From Neorhizobium galegae bv. officinalis (lineage in GTDB: Bacteria; Pseudomonadota; Alphaproteobacteria; Rhizobiales; Rhizobiaceae), in the NCBI GenBank assembly GCA_000985875.1, contig CCRI01000025.1, forward strand, positions 1 through 61,391: a stretch of 61,391 bases of DNA, written 5' to 3'. Shown here in pieces: positions 26,121 through 35,900 of this stretch. Below the pieces are notes generated by a model that was not told where the DNA came from, did no database searches, and was given only the letters and a program-made list of their open reading frames with translations. A program made the position numbers and the translations under genes. Each line of letters starts with the position of its first letter. Position 1 is the first letter of the stretch.

Positions 26121-26660
26121 GAGATGCGGCGGACCTGAGCATCATGGGGTATCTATGTACCATTTCGGGTACACTGTCTGGTCGGGGCCAAAATTGCGCA
26201 AAACGGAAAGAAAATCAACACAATCTTAATCTCGAACCGAATCCTTCACTGTTGTTGGTTAAAATCCGAGGCCGCTACCGATATTTTTCCGATTTTTTTG
26301 GCATAAATCCGAAGTTACTTCCGGTGCTTTATATGCTTACTTTGATCTAGCTCTTAGAAATGCCTTCCAAGTTTCAAGCACATCCTTGGTGAGCGCTGTC
26401 TATCTTCTCGGCCACGGAAAAAACTCAAAGCCAATACGAACAGCTATTCTCTATCGTCAAATCTGAGAGTGTGCAGATACCTTCGAAATTTCTTCGATGC
26501 GCTGCAGCAGGCCCAATAACTGATTACTGTTCATGAAATTCTTCCATTAATTAGCACCCGCAAAAAGTTAGGTTCTGCCCAAAAATAACTGGGGACCGTG
26601 GGCTTTTTTCTCGGTATTTCGCCGTTAAGAGAAGGCGGACGGGAATTTCAGGATTTACTG
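26121..26660. other. AT-rich gene-poor gap between rpmG and pleD
   Basis: About 540 nt with clearly lower GC than the surrounding genes and no convincing gene. It contains a short hairpin GTACC-ATTTC-GGGTAC near 26157. A minus-strand ORF of 25 codons starting at 26534 has GGAAGA before its ATG and stops at 26457, and could be the start of a decayed gene. I see no IS ends or tRNA. Confidence 0.5.
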
Positions 26661-26665
26661 ATTCT

Positions 26666-28036
26666 CTACGCGGCTGCGGCAACCACCCGGTTGCGCCCAC
26701 CGTTTTTCGCTTCATACAACGCGCGGTCGGCCTGCTTCAGGAGCTGTTCCGGCGTTTCGGCGCCCTGCGTGCTGCAGGCGAGACCGAGCGAGGCGGTGAT
26801 ATTGAGCATGATACCCGCCGTCTTCAAATGGAACGGCTGGCTCTCGATGATGCTGCGCAGCCGTTCGGCAATCGTGGCAGCCGACGTAGCGTCGGTATCG
26901 GGCATGACGACCACGAATTCCTCACCTCCGTAACGGCAGGCAAGATCGGCTCCTCTGACGGTCGAGCGGACGCGGGCCGCGAACTCCTTCAGCACCTCGT
27001 CGCCGGCATCGTGACCGTAGGCGTCGTTGACCGACTTGAAGCGGTCGATGTCGGTGATGCAGACGGACAACGGCCGGGAGCGTGCGGCAGCCCGGTTGAA
27101 GAGCACCTTGAGGTGATTGTCGAGATAACGCCGGTTGCTGAGGCCGGTCAGCCCGTCGGTGACGGCAAGCTCGATCGTCTGGCGGACACTCATGCGCAGG
27201 CGATCGTTGTAGCGCTTGCGCTTGATCTGGGTGATCACACGGGCCACGAGTTCGTTCGGATCGATCGGGCGGACGATATAGTCGTTGACGCCGAGGTCGA
27301 GCGCTCGCACGATCAGATCGTCGGCGCCCATTTCGGTCACCAGCAGCAGCGGCAGGAAGCGGGTGCGCTCCAACGAGCGCAGCTGCGAGCAGAGCCTCAG
27401 CGGATCGTACTCGTCGAAATTGGCGTTGACGATCACCAGATCGACCGGGCTCTCCGCTGCTTCAAATAGCGCCGCCTGCGGATCGGACATGGCGATGACG
27501 CCGGCAACCGGCTTGAGCGCCTTGATGATGCGTTCCTGCGAGCTCGCGCGGCCATCGACGAGCAGGACCTGGGCCATCTCTTCGCGGCCGTCGACACCCT
27601 TGAGCATGTCTTCCAGCCCGATATTGCTGGCCGTGTCGGCGCGGATGCGCAGTTCGTCGCTGAGCGTCTTCAGCCGCACCAGGCTTTTCACGCGCGAAAT
27701 AAGCTGCAGGTCGTTGACCGGCTTGGTCAGGAAATCGTCGGCGCCTGCCTTCAGGCCGCGGACGCGGTCGGACGGCTGGTCGAGCGCGGTGACCATGACG
27801 ACCGGAATATGGGCGGTGCGCGGATTGGACTTCAGCCGCTCGCAGACCTCAAAACCGTCAATGCCCGGCATCATGATGTCGAGCAGGATCAGGTCCACAT
27901 GCGTGCTGTCGCAGATCGCCAGCGCCTTGTAACCGTCGTCGGCGGTCAGGACGTCGAAATATTCGGCCAGAAGCCTGGCTTCGAGCAGCTTCACATTCGC
28001 TGGAATATCATCGACTACCAGTATCCGCGCCGTCAT
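26666..28036 (-). CDS. pleD: PleD-type response regulator / diguanylate cyclase
   Basis: A 456-residue protein with domain order REC1 (Asp53 in LILLDIMMPGIDGFE), REC2 (degenerate, about residues 155-270) and GGDEF. The active-site loop is RYGGEEFVVVMPD near residue 367, and the c-di-GMP inhibitory site RGAD lies just upstream, so feedback control should be intact. It makes c-di-GMP when phosphorylated and controls motility and polar development in alphaproteobacteria. It follows divK by 16 nt, as in Caulobacter and rhizobia. Confidence 0.96.
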   Translation of the reverse strand: MTARILVVDDIPANVKLLEARLLAEYFDVLTADDGYKALAICDSTHVDLILLDIMMPGIDGFEVCERLKSNPRTAHIPVVMVTALDQPSDRVRGLKAGADDFLTKPVNDLQLISRVKSLVRLKTLSDELRIRADTASNIGLEDMLKGVDGREEMAQVLLVDGRASSQERIIKALKPVAGVIAMSDPQAALFEAAESPVDLVIVNANFDEYDPLRLCSQLRSLERTRFLPLLLVTEMGADDLIVRALDLGVNDYIVRPIDPNELVARVITQIKRKRYNDRLRMSVRQTIELAVTDGLTGLSNRRYLDNHLKVLFNRAAARSRPLSVCITDIDRFKSVNDAYGHDAGDEVLKEFAARVRSTVRGADLACRYGGEEFVVVMPDTDATSAATIAERLRSIIESQPFHLKTAGIMLNITASLGLACSTQGAETPEQLLKQADRALYEAKNGGRNRVVAAAA

Positions 28037-28052
28037 GAGGTCCGTCCCGTTT

Positions 28053-28424
28053 TCACGCGTCGCCGAGATATGTTTTTATGGTCTCGATAAATTTCGGCAC
28101 CGAGATGGGTTTCGAGACATAGGCCTCGCAACCGCCCTGGCGAATGCGTTCCTCGTCGCCCTTCATGGCAAAGGCGGTCACCGCGATCACCGGAATGACG
28201 TGCAGTTCATCGTCTTCCTTCAGCCATTTGGTGACTTCCAGACCCGAAACCTCAGGCAGCTGGATGTCCATCAAAATCAGGTCGGGGCGATGTTTGCGTG
28301 CAAGATCAAGCGCTTCCATACCGTTGCGGGTCTGGATGGTATCGTATCCCGATGCTTCGATCAGGTCGCGGAAGAGCTTCATGTTCAGCTCGTTGTCCTC
28401 GACGATCATGACCCGTTTGGGCAT
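28053..28424 (-). CDS. divK: Single-domain response regulator DivK
   Basis: A 123-residue receiver-only protein. The phosphoacceptor is Asp53 (LILMDIQLPEVSG), the acidic pocket is VEDNE, and the conserved Lys is in YVSKPISVPKF. DivK is the essential cell-cycle regulator acting with PleC/DivJ and DivL. The start has AAGGAA upstream. It is co-transcribed with pleD, and a TATATA element lies about 40-50 nt upstream of the start. Confidence 0.95.
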   Translation of the reverse strand: MPKRVMIVEDNELNMKLFRDLIEASGYDTIQTRNGMEALDLARKHRPDLILMDIQLPEVSGLEVTKWLKEDDELHVIPVIAVTAFAMKGDEERIRQGGCEAYVSKPISVPKFIETIKTYLGDA

Positions 28425-28556
28425 AGCGATCCGTTCCTTAAATCCCGGCTTGCATGAGTGCCTTCAGTATATAAGCTCCCGGAACGGCCGATTCCACGGA
28501 GCGCCTATCAGGCACGGTAAAGCCATTTAGTTGAAAAAGAGGTAACTCGGCGGACA

Positions 28557-28865
28557 ATGCGGCGCGATCCCGGTAATGCTCGAAGCAACGAAGCCAAGGC
28601 GGAAGAGACGGCAGGCGCCATTCTTGGATGGCTCGCCAACGAACCCGACATGCTGGGCCGATTCCTCGCCCTTTCCGGCGTACAGCCCAACCAGTTGCGC
28701 AATGCGGTAAACGATCCGGGCTTTCTCGCCGGCATGATCGATTTCCTGATGGGCCATGAGCCGACGCTGCTCGCCTTCTGCGAGGCGACGGATACAAAAC
28801 CTGAAGCCGTGGCGGCAGCCTCGCATCACTATTCCGGCCCCGGGCTCGATTCCGGCGATTATTGA
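28557..28865 (+). CDS. DUF3572 family protein
   Basis: A 102-residue helical protein of the DUF3572 family, which is common in rhizobia. The core is ETAGAILGWLANEPDMLGRF followed by FLALSGVQPNQLRNAVNDPG and FLMGHEPTLLAFCEATDTKP. Function unknown. It is divergent from divK-pleD and lies 1 nt before the HAD-like gene, with which it is probably coupled. Confidence 0.85.
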   Translation: MRRDPGNARSNEAKAEETAGAILGWLANEPDMLGRFLALSGVQPNQLRNAVNDPGFLAGMIDFLMGHEPTLLAFCEATDTKPEAVAAASHHYSGPGLDSGDY

Positions 28866-28866
28866 G

Positions 28867-29517
28867 ATGACCGAGATCCTCGACCTTTCCCATGTGCGCC
28901 TTGGCGACCGGCCGCTCGTCGTCTGCGATGTCGACGACGTGGTGCTGCATTTCGTTGCTCCCTTCCAGGAGTTTCTGCGGCGCGAAGGCCATGAACTGCT
29001 GCCGCGCTCGTTCCGGCTCACCGGCAATATCGTCTCCATCGAGACCCAGATCGCGCTCGAACATCCGGACGTGCGCCGGTTGATCGAGGCTTTCTTCGAG
29101 GCCCAGGAAAACTGGCAGATCCCCACCGACCTGGTCGTCCAGACGCTCGAAACGCTGTCGAAGGATGCCGACGTCGTGTTCCTCACCGCGATGCCGCCGC
29201 GCTATCGCGACCACCGTCGCCGGCTTCTCGACCAGATCGGCCTTACCTTCCCGCTGATCGCCAGCGAAGAGCCCAAGGGTCCGATCATGCAGCGCCTGCA
29301 TGCCGGGCGTCCCCTGCCCTCGGTCTTCATCGACGACATGGCGCACAATCTCCACTCGGTTCGGGATCACGTCGCTGAATGCCTTGTCCTCCATATGATG
29401 CCCGACTCGCCCCTGCATCTGCTTGCGCCGAAACCTGCCGAGGGCATCGTCCGCGCAACGGATTGGGCCCATGCCGCCGAGCTGATCCGTCGTCATATCG
29501 AGCCCAAAGCCGCCTGA
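28867..29517 (+). CDS. HAD-superfamily-like hypothetical protein
   Basis: A 216-residue protein. HAD motif I is VCDVDDVVLHF (Asp21, Asp23), motif II lies around VVFLTAMPPRYRDHRR, and a final acidic motif is SVFIDDMAHN. These fit a phosphatase-like Rossmannoid fold, but the substrate is unknown. The start ATG follows the DUF3572 stop by 1 nt. It ends 3 nt before a convergent GNAT gene. Confidence 0.8.
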   Translation: MTEILDLSHVRLGDRPLVVCDVDDVVLHFVAPFQEFLRREGHELLPRSFRLTGNIVSIETQIALEHPDVRRLIEAFFEAQENWQIPTDLVVQTLETLSKDADVVFLTAMPPRYRDHRRRLLDQIGLTFPLIASEEPKGPIMQRLHAGRPLPSVFIDDMAHNLHSVRDHVAECLVLHMMPDSPLHLLAPKPAEGIVRATDWAHAAELIRRHIEPKAA

Positions 29518-29520
29518 CAT

Positions 29521-30102
29521 CTAAAGCTCCAGCCGCATCAGCGGCCTTCCGTCCTTGCGGCGCTCCACCACGTCGAAGCCGGCTGCATCGAAGATCGCCG
29601 TCGAGCCGATGGACAGCGTCACCGATTTCGACTGCTTCACATGATCGATCGGACAGGCATCGACGAAACGCGCTCCCATATGTCGGGCATAGTCAATTGC
29701 GCCGGACAGCAGGCGGTGGCTCAGTCCCTTGCCCCTGAGCTTCGACTTCAGGAAAAAACAGCTGACCGCCCAGACAGAAGGATCGGCTGCATCTGCCTCC
29801 TCCAGCGGGCGCGAAACGGTGCGCGGCGAATTGAACTGCGGTACGTCGTGCCGCGGCCCCACCTGCACCCAGGCGACTGCTTCATCCTCCGAATAGGCCA
29901 GAATGCCGGGCGGCGGACCGGCGGCTATGCGGCCGCGGATATGGTCCTTGCGCTCCTGCGGCCGCATCCTGGTGCGCACCGCATGCGGCAGGCGCAGCGC
30001 GACGCACCAACAGTCGCAGAAGGCGCCATGCGGACCGAAAAGCATTTCGAAATCCTCCCAGCGCTCCGCCGTCACAGGCTCGAAACGAAGATCGATATCC
30101 AC
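29521..30102 (-). CDS. GNAT family N-acetyltransferase
   Basis: A 193-residue GNAT-fold protein. It has an unusual CDCWCVALRLP segment near residue 29 (three Cys in five residues) before the acetyl-CoA region FFLKSKLRGKGLSHRLLSGA and the terminal FDAAGFDVVERRKDGRPLM. The Cys cluster is typical of a GNAT subfamily of unknown substrate. It lies between the HAD-like gene and dinB. Confidence 0.85.
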   Translation of the reverse strand: MDIDLRFEPVTAERWEDFEMLFGPHGAFCDCWCVALRLPHAVRTRMRPQERKDHIRGRIAAGPPPGILAYSEDEAVAWVQVGPRHDVPQFNSPRTVSRPLEEADAADPSVWAVSCFFLKSKLRGKGLSHRLLSGAIDYARHMGARFVDACPIDHVKQSKSVTLSIGSTAIFDAAGFDVVERRKDGRPLMRLEL

Positions 30103-30158
30103 GCCAAACCTCTCCGCGCTCCCTTGTGACTCACGAGCTTAGGCCTTAACGTCGCAGT

Positions 30159-30173
30159 GTTCAATCTTTGTTC
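30159..30173 (+). promoter_or_regulatory. dinB: LexA (SOS) box of dinB
   Basis: GTTC-AATCTTT-GTTC is a perfect match to the alphaproteobacterial LexA operator GTTC-N7-GTTC. It ends 6 nt before the dinB ATG, so LexA binding would block transcription or initiation. No obvious Shine-Dalgarno lies between, so the message may start close to the ATG. Confidence 0.85.
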
Positions 30174-30179
30174 TCTGCC

Positions 30180-31472
30180 ATGACGCCCACGCCTGACAAG
30201 ACACCCGGCTTCTGTCGCGACTGCCTTGCGGAGCAGAAGGCGGAAGTGCGCCGTTGCCGCGCCTGCGGCAGCCCGCGCCTCGTCTATCACAAGGAGCTCT
30301 ACGCGCTGACTCTGGCGCATATCGATTGCGACGCCTTCTATGCGACGATCGAGAAACGCGACAATCCGGATCTTGCCGACAAGCCGGTGATCATCGGCGG
30401 CGGCAAGCGCGGCGTCGTCTCGACGGCCTGTTATATCGCCCGCATCAATGGGGTCCGTTCGGCGATGCCGATGTTCAAGGCGCTCGAACTCTGCCCCGAC
30501 GCCGTCGTGATCCCGCCGAACATGGAGAAATATGTCACCGTCGGGCGGCAGGTGCGCGCCATGATGCAGGATCTGACGCCGCTGGTTCAGCCGCTGTCGA
30601 TCGACGAGGCCTTCCTCGAACTCGCCGGCACCGAAAGGCTGCACCACGCCCCGCCGGCGCGAATTCTGGCCAAGTTCGCCAAGCGGGTGCAGGACGAGAT
30701 CGGCATCAGCGTTTCGGTCGGCCTTTCCTATTGCAAGTTTCTCGCCAAGGTCGCCTCCGACCTGCAGAAGCCGCGCGGCTTTTCGGTGATCGGGCAGCAG
30801 GAGGCGCTGGAATTCCTCGCGGCCCGCCCCGTCACCACCATCTGGGGCGTCGGCAAGGCGTTCAACGCGACGCTGGAAGCGGACGGCATCCGCACCATCG
30901 GCCAGCTCCAGACCATGCAGGAAGCCGACCTGATGCGCCGCTACGGCTCGATGGGCCAGCGGCTCTATCGCCTCTCGCGCGGCATCGACGACCGCGAAGT
31001 GCATATAAACGACGCCGCGAAGAGCGTTTCGGCCGAGACCACCTTCTTCGACGACATATCTCGTTACGAGGACCTGGTGCCCATCCTGCGCCGGCTTTCC
31101 GAAAAGGTCTCGGCGCGGCTGAAAAAGCATGGCATCGCCGGGCAGACCGTCGTTCTCAAGCTGAAGACCGCCGACTTCAAGAGCCGCACCCGCAACAAGC
31201 GGCTGGAGGACCCGACCCAGCTCGCCGACCGGATTTTCAGGACCGGCCTTTCGCTGATGGAACGCGAGACCGACGGCACCAAATTCCGCCTGCTCGGAAT
31301 CGGCGTCACCGACCTCGGCGACCCGGCGCGTGCCGATCCGCCAGACCTCGTCGACCGCCAGGCTGGGCGCCGCGCGGCCGCGGAGGCGGCCATGGACAAG
31401 CTGCGCGACAAGTTCGGCAAGGCCGCGGTCGAGACCGGATATACTTTCGGCAGCCGCCGCCGGGATCAATGA
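30180..31472 (+). CDS. dinB: DNA polymerase IV (Y family) with N-terminal zinc ribbon
   Basis: A 430-residue translesion polymerase. An N-terminal C4 zinc-ribbon-like segment (FCRDCLAEQKAEVRRCRACG) precedes the Y-family core, with metal ligands in HIDCDAFYATIEKRDNP and LSIDEAFLEL. The little-finger domain follows residue ~270. The extra Cys module is known from some alphaproteobacterial DinB proteins. The ATG is chosen over an upstream TTG that would run into the LexA box. SOS control is strongly supported by the perfect LexA box. Confidence 0.93.
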   Translation: MTPTPDKTPGFCRDCLAEQKAEVRRCRACGSPRLVYHKELYALTLAHIDCDAFYATIEKRDNPDLADKPVIIGGGKRGVVSTACYIARINGVRSAMPMFKALELCPDAVVIPPNMEKYVTVGRQVRAMMQDLTPLVQPLSIDEAFLELAGTERLHHAPPARILAKFAKRVQDEIGISVSVGLSYCKFLAKVASDLQKPRGFSVIGQQEALEFLAARPVTTIWGVGKAFNATLEADGIRTIGQLQTMQEADLMRRYGSMGQRLYRLSRGIDDREVHINDAAKSVSAETTFFDDISRYEDLVPILRRLSEKVSARLKKHGIAGQTVVLKLKTADFKSRTRNKRLEDPTQLADRIFRTGLSLMERETDGTKFRLLGIGVTDLGDPARADPPDLVDRQAGRRAAAEAAMDKLRDKFGKAAVETGYTFGSRRRDQ

Positions 31473-31580
31473 AATGTGATCCGTTATTAACCATGACGCT
31501 AAAACTACTCGCGTCGCGGATAACCTTCCTTAAACCTCATGCGCTAATATCCGGGTCGTGTATTGCGTATGGGGTCGGTC

Positions 31581-32966
31581 ATGTTGCGTCGCCTGGTGTT
31601 CGGGTTAGGTCTTTTGTCTGCGACCATGCTGTCGCATGCGGCTCTTGCGGAAGGTGCCCGCACGCTGCAGATCATCGTTTCCAAGGACAAGCAGTCGCTT
31701 GTCGTCTATGACGGCGAAACGGTCCTCACCACCTCAAAGGTATCGACCGGCAAGCAAGGCCACACGACGCCGAGCGGGATCTTCTCGATCCTCGAAAAAC
31801 AGAAATATCACGAATCCAACCTCTATTCGAACGCGCCCATGCCGTGGATGCAGCGCCTGACCTGGTCGGGCATCGCGCTTCACGAGTCGAACAGCGTGCC
31901 GAACTATCCGGCCTCGCATGGCTGCGTGCGCATGCCGGGCGCATTTGCCAAATCACTCTTCCAGATGACCGAGCGCGGCGCGCATGTGATCATCACCGAT
32001 GCGCCGGTCGTGCCGCAGCGGATCGAGAGCGCCAACCTGTTCCTGCCGCGCAAGCCGCTGCCGACCGGGCCGCTGCTTTCCGACGTGCAGCTGAGGACCT
32101 CGTCGATCGGCGGCAGTTCCAAGCCTGTCGATTCCAAGCCGGTCGAAGTGGCGATGAACGTCGTTCCGAACAATCCCTCGATCATCCATCCGACGACCGA
32201 CGCGCGGCCTGCTCCCACCCAACCGGTCGCGGCCGCGAAAGAGGATGTCGCACCGCTGCGCATCCTCATCACCCGCCGCGGCGAGCGCGAGACATTGATG
32301 GATGCCCAGCTCCTGCTGCAGCAGCTCGGCTTCGACACCGGCGGCGGCGACGGCTTTGCCGGGCCGATGACCCGCAGCGCGATCGCCGGCTTGAAGCGCT
32401 GGAAGAACCTTTCGCCCAAGGGCGCGCTGGTGACGCCGGAATTCCTGGAATCGCTCTACGAGACCGCCGGCAAGCCGCGTCCGCCGATGGGCCAGATCAT
32501 GGTGCGCCAGAATTTCCAGCCGCTGTTCGAGGCCCCGGTCGGCATCAAGGATCCCGAAATCGCGCTCGGCACGCATTTCTTCAGCGTCGACAAGGTCGAG
32601 CGCAAGGAAGAGACGGCCGAATGGCACAGCGTCACGGTTCCCAACGGCCTCAGCCCCGCGATGAAACAGCGGCTCGGGATCACGGTCGCCGACGATCCTT
32701 ACGCGCCGGGCGCCGCGGCACAGGCTCTAAACCGTATCGAAATCCCGGCCGACATCCGCGACCGGATCGAAACGCTGATCAGCGACGGATCGTCTCTGAC
32801 GATCAACGACCAGGGCATCGGCCAGGAAACCGGCGACGGCACCGATTTCATCACCGTCACCCAGCCGGTGCAGCGGGTGGCCGAAGCACAGGCCTCCATC
32901 ACCAAGCCGCAGCCGGTCAGCCAGCGGCGGACGGCGGCGAGGCCCCGCGCCTACGGCCTCTACTGA
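31581..32966 (+). CDS. L,D-transpeptidase family protein
   Basis: A 461-residue exported protein with a signal peptide (cleavage near ALA-EG, about residue 23). The YkuD domain has the catalytic motif SHGCVRMP, preceded by a conserved His in GIALHESN. A peptidoglycan-binding domain follows (DAQLLLQQLGFDTGGGDGFAG), and the C terminus is a low-complexity tail. It would cross-link peptidoglycan or attach proteins to it in the periplasm. ATG 31581 is favoured because GGGG is at the right distance; upstream ATG 31569 is an alternative. Confidence 0.9.
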   Translation: MLRRLVFGLGLLSATMLSHAALAEGARTLQIIVSKDKQSLVVYDGETVLTTSKVSTGKQGHTTPSGIFSILEKQKYHESNLYSNAPMPWMQRLTWSGIALHESNSVPNYPASHGCVRMPGAFAKSLFQMTERGAHVIITDAPVVPQRIESANLFLPRKPLPTGPLLSDVQLRTSSIGGSSKPVDSKPVEVAMNVVPNNPSIIHPTTDARPAPTQPVAAAKEDVAPLRILITRRGERETLMDAQLLLQQLGFDTGGGDGFAGPMTRSAIAGLKRWKNLSPKGALVTPEFLESLYETAGKPRPPMGQIMVRQNFQPLFEAPVGIKDPEIALGTHFFSVDKVERKEETAEWHSVTVPNGLSPAMKQRLGITVADDPYAPGAAAQALNRIEIPADIRDRIETLISDGSSLTINDQGIGQETGDGTDFITVTQPVQRVAEAQASITKPQPVSQRRTAARPRAYGLY

Positions 32967-32968
32967 GG

Positions 32969-35900
32969 CTAGACCAGCTCGACGTCCAGAACGCCCGGCG
33001 CTGTCCGAAGCGCTGCGGCGATTTCCGGCGAGATGCGGTATTTTTCCGTCAGCTCCACCTCGATTTCCCGCTTGCCGTCATCCTTGATGACCACGAAGGA
33101 CACCAGCCCGTCGCCCCGGGCGTTGAGGTGCCGCGCGACGGCGCGCATCGGGCCTGAATCGCGCACGAAGACGCGCAGCGCCTTCTGCATCTGTACCGAC
33201 TTTTCCTCGAGCGACTGGGCGGTCTGGATGCGCAGGCCGATGCCTTCCGGCCGCTCTTCCGCCTGCACGGTGATGACCAGCGACTTGCCGGGCTCCAGCA
33301 GGTCGCGGTATTGCGCCAGCCCCTCCGAGAACAGCACCGCCTCGAACTGGCCGGTCGCATCCGAGAAGGTGACGATGCCCATCTTGTTGCCGGTGCGGGT
33401 CTTGCGCTCCTGCTTGCTGGTCACCGTTCCGGCCAGCCGGCCGGCGGTGGCGCCCTGTTTCACGGCGGCGGAAAAGTCCGCGAAATTCTGGACGCGCATC
33501 TTGGCGAGCACGTTGGCATAGGCATCCAGCGGATGGGCGGAGAGATAGAAGCCGAGCACCTGGTATTCGCGCATCAGCTTTTCGGACGGCATCCAAGGCG
33601 TGAACGGCGGAAAAATCAGCGTTTCCGGCCCTGAGGCGGAGGACGAGCCGAACATGTCGTGCTGGCCGCTGACCTTTTCCCCTTGCGCGCGCTGCGCATA
33701 ACCGATGATGCGGTCGAGGCCGCCACTCAGTTCGGCGCGGTCGCGGCCGAAACAATCGAAGGCGCCCGCCGAGATCAGGCTTTCCATGACGCGGCGGTTG
33801 ACCTGTTTCGGATCGATCCGGAGGCAGAAATCCTCGATGCTGGCAAAGGGCACGTCGCCGCGCACCTCGGTAATGTGGTCGACCGCCGACTCACCGACGC
33901 CCTTGATGGCGGCCAGCGCATAATAGATGCGGTTCTCGCCGGTCTCGAACTGCCGGAACGAGGTCTGCACCGAGGGCGGAATGACCGCAATGCCGAGGCG
34001 GCCCGCATCCTGCCGGAAGTCGTTGAGCTTCTCGCTGTTCGACATATCGTAGGTCATCGAGGCGGCAAGGAACTCGACCGGGTAATGCGCCTTCATGAAG
34101 GCCGTCTGGTAGGAGACGATCGCGTAGGCCGCCGCGTGGGATTTGTTGAAACCGTAGTTCGCAAACTTGGCGAGCAGTTCGAAGATGTTGTTGGCCTGCG
34201 GCTTGGAGACGCCGTTCTTGATGGCGCCATCGACAAAGCGTTCGCTCTGCTGGTCCATCTCCGCCTTGATCTTCTTGCCCATGGCGCGGCGCAGCAGATC
34301 GGCCTCGCCGAGCGAATAGCCCGAGAGCACCTGAGCGATCTGCATGACCTGCTCCTGGTAGACGATGACCCCTTGGGTCTCCTTCAGAAGATGGTCGATC
34401 ATCGGATGGATCGACTCGATCTCCTCCTCGCCGTGCTTGCGGGCATTATAGGTTGGAATGTTCTCCATCGGGCCCGGACGATAAAGCGCCACGAGCGCGA
34501 TGATGTCCTCGATACAGTCCGGCCGCATGCCGATCAGCGCCTTGCGCATGCCCGCACTTTCCACCTGGAACACGCCGACCGTCTCGCCGCGCGAGAGCAT
34601 TTCGTAGGTCCTGGTGTCGTCGAGCGGGATCTTGGCGAGATCGATCTCGATGCCGCGCTTGCGGCAAAAATCGACGGCAGTCTTCAGCACGGTCAGCGTC
34701 TTCAGGCCGAGGAAGTCGAACTTCACCAGCCCCGCCTGCTCCACCCATTTCATGTTGAACTGGGTGACCGGCATGTCCGAGCGCGGGTCGCGATACATCG
34801 GCACCAGCTTCGACAGCGGACGGTCGCCGATGACGATGCCGGCGGCGTGGGTCGAGGCATGGCGGTAGAGGCCTTCGATCTTCTGGGCGATATCGAGGAG
34901 GCGGGCGACGACCGGCTCCTTGTCGGCCTCCTCCTGGAATTTCGGATCCTCCTCGATCGCCTTCGACAGCGGCGTCGGGTTGGCCGGGTTGTTCGGCACC
35001 AGCTTGCAGATCTTGTCGACTTGCCCATAGGGCATTTCAAGCACGCGTCCGACGTCGCGAAGCGCGGCGCGCGCCTGCAGCGAACCGAAGGTGATGATCT
35101 GCGCCACCTGCTCACGGCCGTATTTCTGCTGCACGTAGCGGATCACCTCTTCGCGGCGATCCTGGCAGAAGTCGATGTCGAAGTCCGGCATCGAGACGCG
35201 GTCGGGATTGAGGAAGCGCTCGAACAGAAGCGAGAAGCGCAGCGGATCGACGTCGGTGATGGTCAGCGCGTAGGCGACCAGCGAACCCGCACCCGAGCCA
35301 CGGCCGGGACCGACCGGGATGCCTTGCTGTTTCGCCCATTTGATGAAGTCGGCAACGATCAGGAAGTAGCCCGGGAACTTCATCTTCTCGATGACGCTCA
35401 GCTCGAAATCCAGCCGGTCCCGATAATCCTGCTCGGTATAACCGCGCGTCATGCCGAGCGTCGCGATACGCTCTTCCAGCCCTTCGACGGACTGGCGGCG
35501 CAGTTCTTCGGCCTCGGCGCGCTCGGCTTCCGCCGGATCGTCGGTGGCGCCGGTGAAGCGCGGCAGGATCGGATTGCGGGTCTTCAGAACGAAGGAGCAG
35601 CGCCGCGCGATCTCGACCGTATTTTCGAGCGCCTCAGGAAGGTCGGCGAACAGCTTCGCCATCTCGGCGCGGCTCTTCAGATAATGGTCCGGCGTCAGGC
35701 GGAAGCGGGTGTCGTCCGAGACGATCGCGTTATGGGCAACCGCCATCAGCGCGTCATGGGCATCGTAATCGGCCTTGGTGGGAAAGAAGGCCTCGTTGGT
35801 CGCGACCAGCGGCAGGTCGTGATCGTAGGCGAGCGTGACGATCTTGTGCTCGTGGCGCCGGTCGTAGGCGCCATGGCGCTGCAATTCGACATAAAGCCGA

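Noticed and set aside
28438..29520. 360-codon minus-strand frame over DUF3572 and the HAD-like gene
   Set aside because: It is the complement of two recognised genes, and its translation lacks any motif.
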